Part shown: piece by piece, positions 9,383-18,906 of the stretch
Position numbering within the stretch: the stretch's first letter is position 1
How the letters are laid out: every line of letters starts with the position of its first letter
Assembly: GCA_003254885.1 (NCBI GenBank)
Contig: QANT01004399.1
Span: 1 to 34,565, forward strand
Source of the DNA: Purshia tridentata
Lineage: Eukaryota; Streptophyta; Magnoliopsida; Rosales; Rosaceae
Length of the DNA stretch: 34,565 nucleotides
Direction of reading: 5' to 3'
Position numbers and translations under genes: made by a program
The notes under the pieces: model-generated
Databases searched by the model: none
What the model was told of the DNA's origin: nothing
Seen by the model: only the letters and a program-made list of their open reading frames with translations

Positions 9383-10144
9383 TCAACCAACCCTGCAAAG
9401 GAGATGGGGCAACAAAAAACATATTTAGTCAACAAATATATATTATATTTAAATAGAAATTATTAATGATAGAATGGAAATACACAAAAGAAGGTTGGAC
9501 GGGGAGAGAGAATATTAATATATATATATATAGATTTTCTGTAGAGAGAGGGCATCTGCAAATTTTGAAATTTGCAGATGTTCGACAGAATATCAACACA
9601 GCGCCGATATAGTGTCGAGATGTGTTATAACAAATTAAGATGCACTATAGTCGGTTCATGTGCTCGTATCGGCATTGTATCCACACTCTGTCCCTTTCTA
9701 GAGAAGGACTGATATACAAATTTTCTCTATATATATATATATATATTGTATGGATCAAAAAGAGAGGGTTACGTATAAGCACTTTGAACAGTCAGTATTT
9801 GGCGAAATAGTGAAGGGCAAGCTGATCCCACAGTTCCCTGGAAGAGCCTGGGCTAATTGGGCATTGACATTAAATTTCTTGGCCGCTGACTTGATACAAT
9901 CACATGCTGTCTTCTTATCAGCAGAGGTTGATGCCGCAGATATCAGGGCTCTGGCTCCAGCACAACAAGCAGCAGGTGGCTTTCCCGAGCCATTTACCAG
10001 GTAGCTCACGCAAGGTTTAAGGTCTTTGATTACATCGCTGCATGATATTGTGGCCTCTGAAGCCGGGGCCAGTAAGAGAAGAAGCATGCATATGAGAGCA
10101 GCCGTGCTTGGAATTGAGCTGCATGCTACACTGTTATGTTTCAT
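9383..10144 (-). CDS. Type-1 non-specific lipid transfer protein, two exons
   Basis: Predicted as complement of 9783-10144 joined to 9383-9392, 123 residues. Residues 1-31 form a signal peptide (hydrophobic LICMLLLLLAPASEA), leaving a basic mature protein of about 92 residues that should be secreted to the cell wall or cuticle. All eight cysteines are present with type-1 nsLTP spacing: C-x9-C-x14-CC-x19-C-x-C-x21-C-x13-C. In this family they form four disulfides around a lipid-binding tunnel; members act in cuticle lipid delivery and defence, and some are food allergens. The intron (9393-9782) falls three codons before the stop, as in other type-1 genes. The donor is GTGCTT and the acceptor TTTGCAG; splicing gives the usual ...CSKVG end. 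If the intron is retained, the frame ends CLYVTLSF (129 residues). No damage seen; it is the only intact-looking host gene here. Confidence 0.93.
9393..9782 (-). other. nsLTP intron (390 bp)
   Basis: On the minus strand the donor is AAA|GTGCTT, weak beyond the invariant GT, and the acceptor is CCCCATCTCCTTTGCAG, strong. Joining them restores the family's C-terminal Lys-Val-Gly-stop. The intron holds two (TA)n tracts (9517-9532 and 9728-9746) and a perfect hairpin between them, so part of it may be an old insertion. Confidence 0.82.
9553..9580. repeat. Perfect 13-bp inverted repeat in the nsLTP intron
   Basis: Stem CATCTGCAAATTT with its exact reverse complement after a 2-base loop. It would form a hairpin in either DNA strand or in the pre-mRNA. 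Confidence 0.85.
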
Positions 10145-10202
10145 GGTTTGAGATTTGAGAGCTCGAGATGGATCGATCGATGATGGACTACCTTGCGTTT
10201 GC

Positions 10203-10213
10203 CTATATATATA
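10203..10213 (-). promoter_or_regulatory. TATA box of the nsLTP gene
   Basis: CTATATATATA about 60 bases upstream of the start codon on the minus strand, leaving a leader of roughly 25-35 bases. Confidence 0.75.
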
Positions 10214-10216
10214 GGA

Positions 10217-11141
10217 AATTAGGTAGGATGCTTATTTGTGCAAGAAATGTTAATTTATTTGTGTCAATGAGTGCAAGAAAGAAGAATTGAGTCATTTTGA
10301 TGCTTCCGTTCTTCCACAAGCACAAGCTAGATGTGCAAAAGTCCAAGTTGGGTGAAAATATACCTTTTAGTAGTGTGTAGCCTCTAAGATTGTTCATCTG
10401 CTTGAAAATTGTCCTTGTCTCTCTTTAAAATTTAAACCATCCATGTACAATCAAACAGATACACCGCATCAGTATCTTCATTAATTTAGCTCAGAAAAAA
10501 ATTTGAACCATCCATGTACAATCAAACAGCTCATATATAATACACCATCCATGCGTCATTTGGGTATATACTGAAAATGTTGTAACTATCTGAAATTGAA
10601 GTAAGTGTAAGATTATCACGACTAAAACATACAAAATAGTCACATAAGTTCGTAACAAACAAATTAACAATCATTAATATATTGTCTCAGAATCTTTGAT
10701 CAACATGATTTTATACATATTGTTCTACGTGACACTTGATTGTAGAATAACATTTGACAATGATTCATTCTCTAAATCTGAGAACTGAAATTATTTAATC
10801 TATATATTTATAGGAAGAGAGAGGACCGAATTTCCTGTTACAATTCCATTAATCTCTACCATCCATCATAGTAGATATAGACTAGGAAACTAATAAACCC
10901 AAATCTTTATTATTATTTTGACTATATTAATTAACCTTATTTGATCAGGATTCTTATATGGACCATAATTAATAAGGAACTTAATTGTGGGACAAGCAAA
11001 GCAATTAATTCCAACAGTAAGTACTAGCATTAGCCTATCTATATACTTACCTTTTATGCAAGTGTACTTGAGAGTTGAGACGTACATCAATACTTTGAAC
11101 TTTGGACTTCACATGCACGATCAGAACAATGGAGGTGTCTG
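10217..11141. other. nsLTP upstream region
   Basis: No coding sequence I can support. It should contain the distal nsLTP promoter. A perfect 24-base direct repeat (AACCATCCATGTACAATCAA plus ACAG) is at 10435-10458 and 10506-10529. The remainder is AT-rich, with short ORFs that resemble nothing known. Confidence 0.6.
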
Positions 11142-11403
11142 ATCACTAAACAATACAAAGAACGTAGTAAATTCAAGCAGTTAGATAATTTGGAAAATAT
11201 AAAATGTATGAGATGACATCATGTATTCCTTTCTGTTTGAAAGGAACGGTCATGACAATTAATCATCAGTTAATCACTAAACAATACAAAGAACGTAGTA
11301 AATTCAATGCAGTTAGATAATTTGGAAAATATAAAATGTATGAGATGACATCATGTATTCCTTTCTGTTTGAGAGGAACGGTCATGACAATTAATCATCA
11401 GCT
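11142..11403. repeat. Tandem duplication, two copies of ~131 bp
   Basis: Copy 1 is 11142-11272 and copy 2 is 11273-11403. They differ by a one-base insertion and very few substitutions by eye. Each copy holds the near-palindrome GATGACATCATG. A poly-T tract follows from about 11419. Confidence 0.9.
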
Positions 11404-11867
11404 AGAGTTTCTTCATTCTTTTTTTTTTTTTTTTTTATAATTTGCAGTGGAAAAGCAGCGGATATAGTCTTAGCTGGAGTACTATTTGACTCCAGAAGCA
11501 GGCAAAACTCACCTCAACGTTCAGATTGCTGCAGAGGTGTTTGAATTTAGAGTTGCAAACCGAGATTCATAAAAGAAAACACACCACACAACAATTTACA
11601 ATTGAAATAAATAGATAGACAAGAAAAAAAATTGGTTTACATATTAAGCATACTGATTCAGCTTCTTTAAATACGTACCTTGCATCATAATTTTCAGCTT
11701 CATGAAGTGGTAACTTTTTTGTCTAGAAGTTACAACGTAAAAACTTGACAAAGAATAAGAGGTAACTCTTGATCAAGATTCTAGTAACTGATTACTATTT
11801 TAATCGTCAGATTCTACCTACTTGAGTGATCTATCAATTTTCGTCCAGAAGTGGAAATTTTTTGTTN
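11404..11867. other. Spacer with poly-T tract, ending at an ambiguous base
   Basis: It contains a poly-T run of about 18 bases (11419-11437) and no supported gene. It ends at N (11867). LTR similarity to 14339 onward starts immediately right of this N, so the N may be a contig join. Confidence 0.6.
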
Positions 11868-12652
11868 CAAAAGATGAAGAATTTCGAAGAAACGCCCCAG
11901 AGGACCGGTCCTATGGTCATGGGAGCGGTCCTACAGAGGCGTTGTATGGTTTTTGGGCTGCCAAGCTGCTGGAGGACCGGTCCTCTGGGTAGACGACCGG
12001 TCCTCTGGGTAGACGACCGGTCCTACACGTGGTCCTTCGTGTTTTTCCTAGTTTTAGGGGATTTTAGGCTTCCTACTTCAATTGGGTTTGGTTTCTATCT
12101 GGGTAGAGGACCGGTCCTACACGTGGTCCTCCGAGTTTTTTCCTAGTTTTAGGGGGTTTTAGGCTTCCTACTTCAATTGGGTTTGTTTTCTAAAGGCCTA
12201 TTGTGTATAAATAGGACCTTTAGGCCCTAGAAAAAGAGAGAGAACGAGATAGACTCTGAATTTAGAGAGCTAGTCTTGAGAGTTCTTGGGAGACACACAA
12301 TCTAGGTGGTGAGATCAAGATTAGGTAATTAATCTTGGGTGAGAGAACTAGGGTTCTTGGTAAACACATTGAGAGAGGGTGTACAAGGGATTTGGGGATT
12401 AGGTTATGTGATTTAGTCCAATTGTAATCTTGTACTTGTTTATTCTCATAGTGAAGAACGGAGAACTCTCCCGGGGACGTAGGCAGAATTTTGCCGAACC
12501 TCGTAAAATCTCGGTGTGATTGTGTGTGCTTGTTTATCTACTTATCTTCTTCTTTTTGGCTTTGATTATTATTTTTCTTCTTCATTGAATTTATTACTTG
12601 TTGCATGATAGTGGGATTTTGGATTTAATTCCCAAACGGTTTTTATCCAACA
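11868..12652 (+). repeat. 5' LTR of the gag-protease element
   Basis: Aligns with 14339-14978 and ends TTATCCAACA. TATAAATA is at 12206-12213. The conserved GGACGTAGGC...GCCGAACC...CGTAAAATCT block lies at about 12474-12513. It carries a 94-bp tandem duplication (12005-12098 and 12099-12192) and a 20-bp one (11985-12004 and 12005-12024), neither present in the 3' LTR. The first about 110 bases of the LTR, as judged from the 3' copy, are not present. Confidence 0.85.
11902..12117. repeat. Repeated palindrome GGACCGGTCC in the LTR U3
   Basis: The perfect 10-base palindrome occurs at 11902-11911, 11974-11983 and 12108-12117, with CGACCGGTCC variants at 11994 and 12014. One perfect copy is in the 3' LTR (14443-14452). 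All lie upstream of the TATA box. Confidence 0.85.
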
Positions 12653-12713
12653 ATTGGTATCAGAACTCCAGACTCAAGGGTTTTTCATGTTTATTGATCG
12701 AAGATCGTTTGTC

Positions 12714-14070
12714 ATGGCAGCGGGAAGTAGTAGTGTTTCATCTTTTAAGGTGGAGCAATTTGATGGAAAAGGAAACTTTACTCTATGGCAAGAGAGAGTG
12801 AAGGATNAGTGAAGGATGTTCTAGTCTCACAAGGGCTGGCACTGAAAAGAGAAAGGAAAGCCAGCAAAGATAGCTGATGATGATTGGGAAGACTTGGAGA
12901 GTAGGGGTGTAAGCATGATTCGGCTTTATATTGCTGATAATATTATCAATAATATAAATGAAGATTCTGCCTTGGAATTGTGGAATAAATTGGAGAAGCT
13001 TTATTTAGCTCAAAAGAATATGGCCACAAAGTTGAATCTAAAGCGAGACTTATATAAGCTGAAGATGGAGGCGAGTGCAAATCTCATGGATCACATGAAC
13101 GTGTTCAAAGGACTGCTGAATCAACTTGAAGTAGTTGGTGTAAAAATTGGGGAAGAATATAGGGCCTTTTTACTTCTTACCTCACTTCTTGATACATATG
13201 ACAACATAGTGGATATATTCTTATATGGTAAAGATACATTGAATATTGACGAGGTTGAGTCAACTCTCTTGTCTAGTGAAAGGAAGAAGAAAGTTGAGGA
13301 TAAAGACTCCTTGTTTGTTGCTCATGGTCAAAGAGGAAGGCAAGCAGTCAAAGGTTCTAGTGATAGTAGGGCTAGATCAACGGGCAATGGAAAGGGTTGA
13401 CAGTGCTACAAGTTTAAAGAGTGAGGACACATAAAGAAGGATTGTCCGACTTGGAATAAGAAGAACGATGATAATTTTTGCGGCGACAGCGAACTGTGAT
13501 TTTTCTGGAGAACTTTTCACAATCTCTAGAGATAACACTTCTTCTCAAGGTGAATGGATATTGGATTCAGGTTCTACTCACCATATATGTTCTAGTAAGG
13601 AATATTTTGAAGAGTTTTAAGAATCAAAGAGAGGATCTTTGTCTTTGCCTGACGAGTCCAAGGTTGATGTCATGGGGATTGGAACGGTGAAGATCAAAAT
13701 ATTCAATGGGGCAGAGTATACTTTGGGTGGAGTTGCTTATGTCCCAAAGCTACAAGGAATCTAATATTCTTGAGTAGGTTAGATTCCAAGGGCTATAGGA
13801 TTTTGATCGCAGGTGGAGTCTTAAAAATTACTCGTGGAAGCATGGTCCTAATGAAGGGAGAGAAGTGTAGTGGATTGTATTGTTTAATAGGAACTCAAAC
13901 CTCGATCGTTGGTTGGAAACAAAATGCACAAGAAATCAAACGCTTGAGGAAGGTCTCGTTTACGAGTACAGCAGAGACGGTGACATGTTTCCAAGGTTCA
14001 AACGGTGGTGAGAAAGGAAATTCTTCTAGTGAAGGGGTAGAACCGAGGTCCCTCTTTGGTGCTAACCAGT
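12714..14070 (+). pseudogene. Tnt1-like gag and protease
   Basis: Start ATG at 12714 (MAAGSSSVSSFKVEQFDGKG), 55 bases after the primer site. The gag blocks NFTLWQERVKD and, from 12880, SRGVSMIRLYIADNI, LWNKLEKLYLAQKNMATKLNL, MDHMNVFKGLLNQLEVVGVKIG and LLTSLLDTYDNIV are typical of Tnt1/Tork copia. The zinc knuckle near 13401-13450 has lost its second Cys (Phe) and has a stop where Trp is usual. The protease WILDSGSTHHICSS follows at 13560-13600. An N at 12807 lies between two copies of AGTGAAGGAT and disturbs the frame. After the protease a tail from 13770 (LDSKGYRILIAGGVLKITRGSM) runs into sequence I do not recognise and stops at 14070, without integrase. Confidence 0.85.
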
Positions 14071-14228
14071 AATTGGTTACATGAAGCAACTACATATAGG
14101 TATTGGCCATGCGAATCAAGAAGGACCAAAGTTGCTTGATTCAGGTTATGTGTAGTTGGTATAAGGCAAGGCCAATGGTATTTTTTGATGCAAGGTAATT
14201 TGCATGGTATGATCGCCAAGATGGACAT

Positions 14229-14978
14229 TGTTGTGTTTTGACTCTTATTCAGAGGTGTTTTAAGGCCATGGAAGTGTCTTTGGATGTTTGGTTGAAGTTA
14301 CGAGATTGTAGAAGGTTCGTGTTCAGGTGGAGCAACCAAAAGATGAAGAATTTCGAAGAAAAGTCCCAAAAGACCAGTCCTATGGTCATGAGATCGGTCC
14401 TACAGGGGCGTTGCATGTTTTTTGGGGTTCCAGGCTACTGGAGGACCGGTCCTCTTGTGGTCCTCCACTTTTTTTCCTAGTTTTAAGGGGTTTTAGGCTT
14501 CCTACTTCAATTGGGTTTGTTTTTTAAAGGCCTATTGTGTATAAATAGGACCTTTAGGTCCTAGAAACCTGAGAGAGAATGAGATAGACTTTGAATTAGA
14601 GAGCTAGTCTTGAGAATTCTTGGAAGTCACATAATCTAGTTGGTGAGATCAAGATTAGGTAATTAATCTTGCATGAGAGAACTAGGGTTCTTGGTAAACA
14701 CATTGAGAGAGAGTGTACAAGGGATTTGGGGATTGGGTTATGTGATTTAGTCCAATTGTAATCTTGTACTTGTTTATTCTCATAGTGAAGAATGGAGAAT
14801 TCTCCCATGGACGTAGGCAGGATTATGCTGAACCTCATAAATCTTAGTGTGATTGTGTGTGCTTGTTTATTTGTTTATCTTTTTCTTAGTTTTGATTATT
14901 ATTTTCTTATTCATCAAATTTATTACTTGTTGCGTGACGGTGAGAATTTGGTTTTAATTCCCAAACGATTATTCAATA
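14229..14978 (+). repeat. 3' LTR of the gag-protease element (750 bp)
   Basis: It starts TGTTGTGTTTTG after a purine-rich AAGATGGACAT and ends ATTCAATA, where the 5' copy has ATCCAACA. TATAAATA is at 14540-14547. It lacks the 94-bp duplication of the 5' LTR. Confidence 0.85.
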
Positions 14979-15020
14979 GTGTTATTGGCTTCACATTTAT
15001 AATGCATTGCTCTAGTAATA
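14979..15020. other. 42-bp spacer between two LTR elements
   Basis: Unassigned bases between the copia-type 3' LTR and the gypsy 5' LTR. Confidence 0.6.
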
Positions 15021-16260
15021 TGTTTGGGGATAAATCCCCAGGGATTCAACGATCGACTAGCGACTCGTGGATTACAAAGGTTAAGTTCAAGCTTTGACTC
15101 ATTAAAGTTCTTACTTAGTCAAAGGGGCTAGCCACTCCACTATTTCAGTTCGAATCGTATTCAACGTAGTCAAAGGGGATGGCCACTCCATTATTTTAGT
15201 TCAGGCCACTCCATTATTCCAGTTCATATTGGATTCAACTCGATCAAAGGGGCTACCCACTCCACTATTTCAGTTTGGATAAGATTCAACTTAATTTTGA
15301 GGCAACTGTTCGAACAAATATGAACACAGACCCAGTGGAAACCAATCAATCAATGGTTATCATACAACCTTTGGTTGTTTGCTCGGCTCGGACAAAATTC
15401 AAACTAATATTGTTCTTATACTAAGATCTAGGCACGAGGACATTCATTGTTCAGATTGGTCTGGGAATTACCTCCTTCTAATTCGAATCGACTGAATTTT
15501 GTTCCTACGTACCTAAGTTTCATTATGAAACAATAACCTACTTAGCTCCACCTAACGCTCCGCCGCCTCAGAAGAAGGTTTAAGGAATATCTCCATTTTG
15601 CATTAAAAGTGTTTACACCCTGACATCCCAAGGTGGCACATTCATTACAAGACTTAACTCATTATGCAAGTGTGCTGTTAGACATTTAATACAGTTAGAA
15701 GTTGGGTAATTGTGCATAGAACTATTCATGATAGGAGACATGACCTCTTCATTATCAACCAAACTAAATATCCCCTCACCATTTCTTTTTCCCTGTAAAT
15801 ACATTCATAGATAAAGGTAATGGGAGGAGAGGCACATGCAGACATAAAAACCCAACAAAGCACCAAAACTTGAGAGAGAAAAGCCTAGAAGTTCTTACAT
15901 TGTTCTTCCATTTTCTCCCAAGTTCTTACTTTGTTCACCCTTTTGTTCTTGCTTATTCATACTCAAACATTACCTTCATACACATACTGACTTAATCGTT
16001 AGAATGTAGTCAACTAGTACCACAATAGTGTTACTTCTCATGATTCTTGTTTTTGTAGGAAGATTCTCTTGAATACCCATCGAGAAGTGCTATGCTCTTT
16101 TTGAGGGACTGAACTGTCAATCACGTGTGTTTTGCTCTTCCCGAGGGGCTGACCTATCAATTACATGTGCTTTATTCTTCCTAAAGAGCTAACTTGTCAA
16201 ACATTTCACCATTTTAACATATTTAAGTTGTGTGTAAAGATCTCCCAGATTTTTGCATCA
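15021..16260 (+). repeat. Gypsy 5' LTR (1240 bp)
   Basis: TGTTTGGGG...TTTGCATCA. The outer edge matches the 3' LTR start and the inner edge is set by the primer site. At 15117-15295 three to four imperfect copies of a 50-60-bp unit (GTCAAAGGGGCTAGCCACTC... ATTCAAC) lie in the U3; related copies are in the 3' LTR at about 23060-23200. Confidence 0.78.
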
Positions 16261-16265
16261 ATAGA

Positions 16266-16283
16266 TTGGCACCGTATGTGGGA
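16266..16283 (+). promoter_or_regulatory. Gypsy primer binding site
   Basis: TGGCACCGTATGTGGGAA five bases after the LTR end. It is one or two bases from the TGGCGCCGTCTGTGGGAA form I associate with Tat/Ogre-type elements. Confidence 0.65.
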
Positions 16284-16366
16284 AGCTTGCATTTAGCCAC
16301 CATGCTTATTTCAACTACCAAGTCTTCCTTCTCACCAATCTTCATTCATCATCTTTCCTTCATAAA

Positions 16367-17915
16367 ATGTCTTCTAGTGTCTAATCCTCCTCCTCCACTC
16401 AAACTTTGGATAACCAAAGGAGAATTGAGCCCCAGACTCCTTTTAAGGGAAAGAATGCTCAACCAGTCAAAGCAGCCAACCAGTGGCGCTTGGCTACAAA
16501 AAATGTTTTCCTAAGTCAAACAAATGAGCTCTTGGCCAAATAGGCCAAACAAGCCGCCTAATTGGCCCGTCAAAACGTGCAATTGTCTATGAGCCGGTGC
16601 TTATGTCAATTCACTAGGACAGCTCATATTGAGGCTAAGGTTTGTTCTCACGAAATGGCTTGTGAAGTCACATAGGCCAATATTGATAACCAACCATCTG
16701 GCCTGACTCAATATTGACTATACATTCTCCAATTTCAAGAATATGCCATTGAATGAACATTTGGAATGTCTCGATGCTCACCTCATCCTCGCAAAGAAGA
16801 GGAAGGCTTATCACCACATTTTTTATCGAACCCTTGACGAAACGAGCCAAACTCGCTCAAGCCTATCTGTGTGCAGCATTTCCCCCTTCGTTCTTAGCTC
16901 GACCCTGCACATCCTGTCGGCTCGGCATGAGCGAGGGTTCTAATTCAGACCAGACTAAGCCCTCAACCCCACATCCACGCTAGAGCTGCATAGGCACAGT
17001 CCGTATCAGGCACTTGCTTATACTCTAGAGATTGCCTGGGGGCAACAATGGTTATGTCTGTTAGCCAGCTAGTGAGCGCACGCATTACACGTCAGACAGC
17101 TGTTGAGCAACTAGACGATCAAGTTGAGAGCTCCATTGAGACAATATCTAAACAAGTCACACCTTAGATGGATGATCAGGCTCGTGACTTCTTCAAAGAC
17201 CAGATCAAAAGCGTTCATGACTGCCTTGGCCAGGTCAAACGCTCTAGAGGATACACACAGAGGGGTGATATAAGGGATAAACTCCCAAACATATTCACTG
17301 AATAGATCTTGGATGCCAACGTGTCTAATGACACCAAACACCGAAAAATGGATTAATACGACGACATTAAGATCTTCTCGACCACCTTGACGACTTTTGT
17401 TATGCCATGGAGGCTCGTCAGTCTTCAAAAGCCATCAAATGCCTAATCCTCTCTTCTATTCTCAAGGGATTGGCTTGAGACTGGTTTTGGGGACTATCCC
17501 CAAACTTTATTGACTCATTTCTTAAGTTGAGAAAGGCTTTCATTGCCATATATGAGGTGGTATCTAACTAACTTCTATAACCTCAACAACTTGATACTGA
17601 TCAAGCAACCTAAGGGAGGAGTCTGAAAACCTACCTTATCCGCTTCAATGTTGAGTATACGAAGTGTGATGACTGCAACATCATTCGGCCAAGATCGTTC
17701 TGATGCAGGGGTTACTTCTTGGGGACTTACGGTCTCTTCTGATTCGTAATTCCCCCCATAAACTATAATGAGCTATCCTCTGAGGTAGCAAAGTATGCAC
17801 TTGCTAAAAAGTATGAGGCCAAGCTCAAGGCCTTCAAGACCAATTAAAAGGTCAAGATGAAGGAGGAAACTTTGAATGCCAAGTCTCAGCCTCAATGCTA
17901 CTATTGTACGAGCAG
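16367..17915 (+). pseudogene. Gypsy (Tat-like) gag, decayed
   Basis: Start ATG at 16367 (MSSSV, then a stop, then SSSSTQTLDNQRRIEPQTPFK). Farther on, a Gln/Ala-rich stretch with QTNELLAK. The retrotransposon-gag core is at 17440-17700: LKGLA-stop-DWFWGLSPNFIDSFLKLRKAF, then LKTYLIRFNVEYTKCDDC, then NYNELSSEVAKYALAKKYEAKLKAF and a CYYC that may begin a zinc knuckle (17897-17908). Stops and frameshifts are frequent. Gag is followed directly by the minisatellite. Confidence 0.72.
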
Positions 17916-18906
17916 AGTGACTATAGACAGTCTTTGGCGCTAAGTAGCATAAAAACCTAAAAGGTCTCTAAACTCTTCTGTTCGAGCAAAGTAACTATAG
18001 ATAGTCTTTGATAGGGCTGGTAAATCAAGCCGAACCTAACCGAACCGAAATTGTGAAACTAAGTACAAAAACTAAGTGTCCCGGTCAGCCACTTATACAA
18101 ACCGAGACTAAAGTCCAGTAAACAGAACTCCAGTTGAACCGAAAATCTAGTATGGTCTGGCTTAGTTTGGGCTTTTATCGTAAAAAGTTGGGTCTCATTT
18201 TCGGCTGCATTTTGATCCCTTTTTCTTATCCTTTTTTTGACTTTTTTGCCACTGTGGGCCATTTGGCCCATTTTATTTTTTACTTTCAATTAATCAAGTA
18301 AACCACCTACCAAAAAATCAATAATCAATTTAGATCCATAATCTATTATTCATCTATGATCTATCATCCATTCATCCCTGTTATAATTATTCATAAAATT
18401 CATTGTTCAAGTTCAAATTTAAGTCCAACTCCAATTAAAAAAATACAAATATTGTTCCAGTTTAACACAATAATTAATAATACATAGCAGCAGCCAGTAG
18501 CTAGCAGCCAACATTTAACAAGGCATAAAATTACATATAATAAAAAATGTAACAAAAAAAAATACAAAAGGAATAAAAAAAGGACCACAAGGCAACAACA
18601 AAAAATGCACAAGCAGCAACAAACATCAACCAAGCACCAGTCAAGCTCTAAACAAAGTAGCTAAAAACCCAAGTTAGTAAGCACATCAAAATATCAAATG
18701 CACAGTAAACATATAATAAAAAATGTAACAAGATAACTTACACTAAGATGAATTAATCAGTTAGAACTAACAGAAGCAACTACAATTGTGGTTTTAGAAA
18801 TTTAAGAGGAATTCATCACTTCAAAATTATAAAAAAACAGTTAATTAACTAAAAATGCAGCACATAAACACAAGAAAAAAACATATAAATGGCAAAAATT
18901 CAGCAA

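Larger units (their letters stand above)
11868..14978 (+). mobile_element. Non-autonomous copia-type LTR element (gag-protease only)
   Basis: Two LTRs in direct orientation (11868-12652 and 14229-14978) flank only about 1.6 kb. Inside are a TGGTATCAGAACTC primer site (from 12655), a Tnt1-like gag, a protease and a short unrecognised tail, then the 3' LTR. Integrase, RT and RNase H are absent, so movement would need enzymes from another element. Stops, a frameshift and a lost zinc-knuckle Cys show it is now dead. The 5' end of the left LTR is missing or lost at the N at 11867, so no target duplication can be checked. Confidence 0.85.

Noticed and set aside
9750-10004. Plus-strand open frame of 84 codons
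   Set aside because: It is antisense to the nsLTP coding exon, where the eight-Cys pattern and splice sites support the minus strand.
10203-10397. Short frame upstream of nsLTP (64 codons), and 10890-11090
   Set aside because: No homology I recognise, and the first overlaps the nsLTP TATA region.
16230-16514. Open frame of 94 codons after the gypsy primer site
   Set aside because: Its first part lies in the LTR and primer site; the real gag frame from 16367 is in another frame with gag-like composition.
18400-18633. Minus-strand frame with Leu/Phe/Cys-rich, membrane-like protein
   Set aside because: It comes from an A-rich non-coding part of the hAT end; hydrophobicity reflects T-rich codons.
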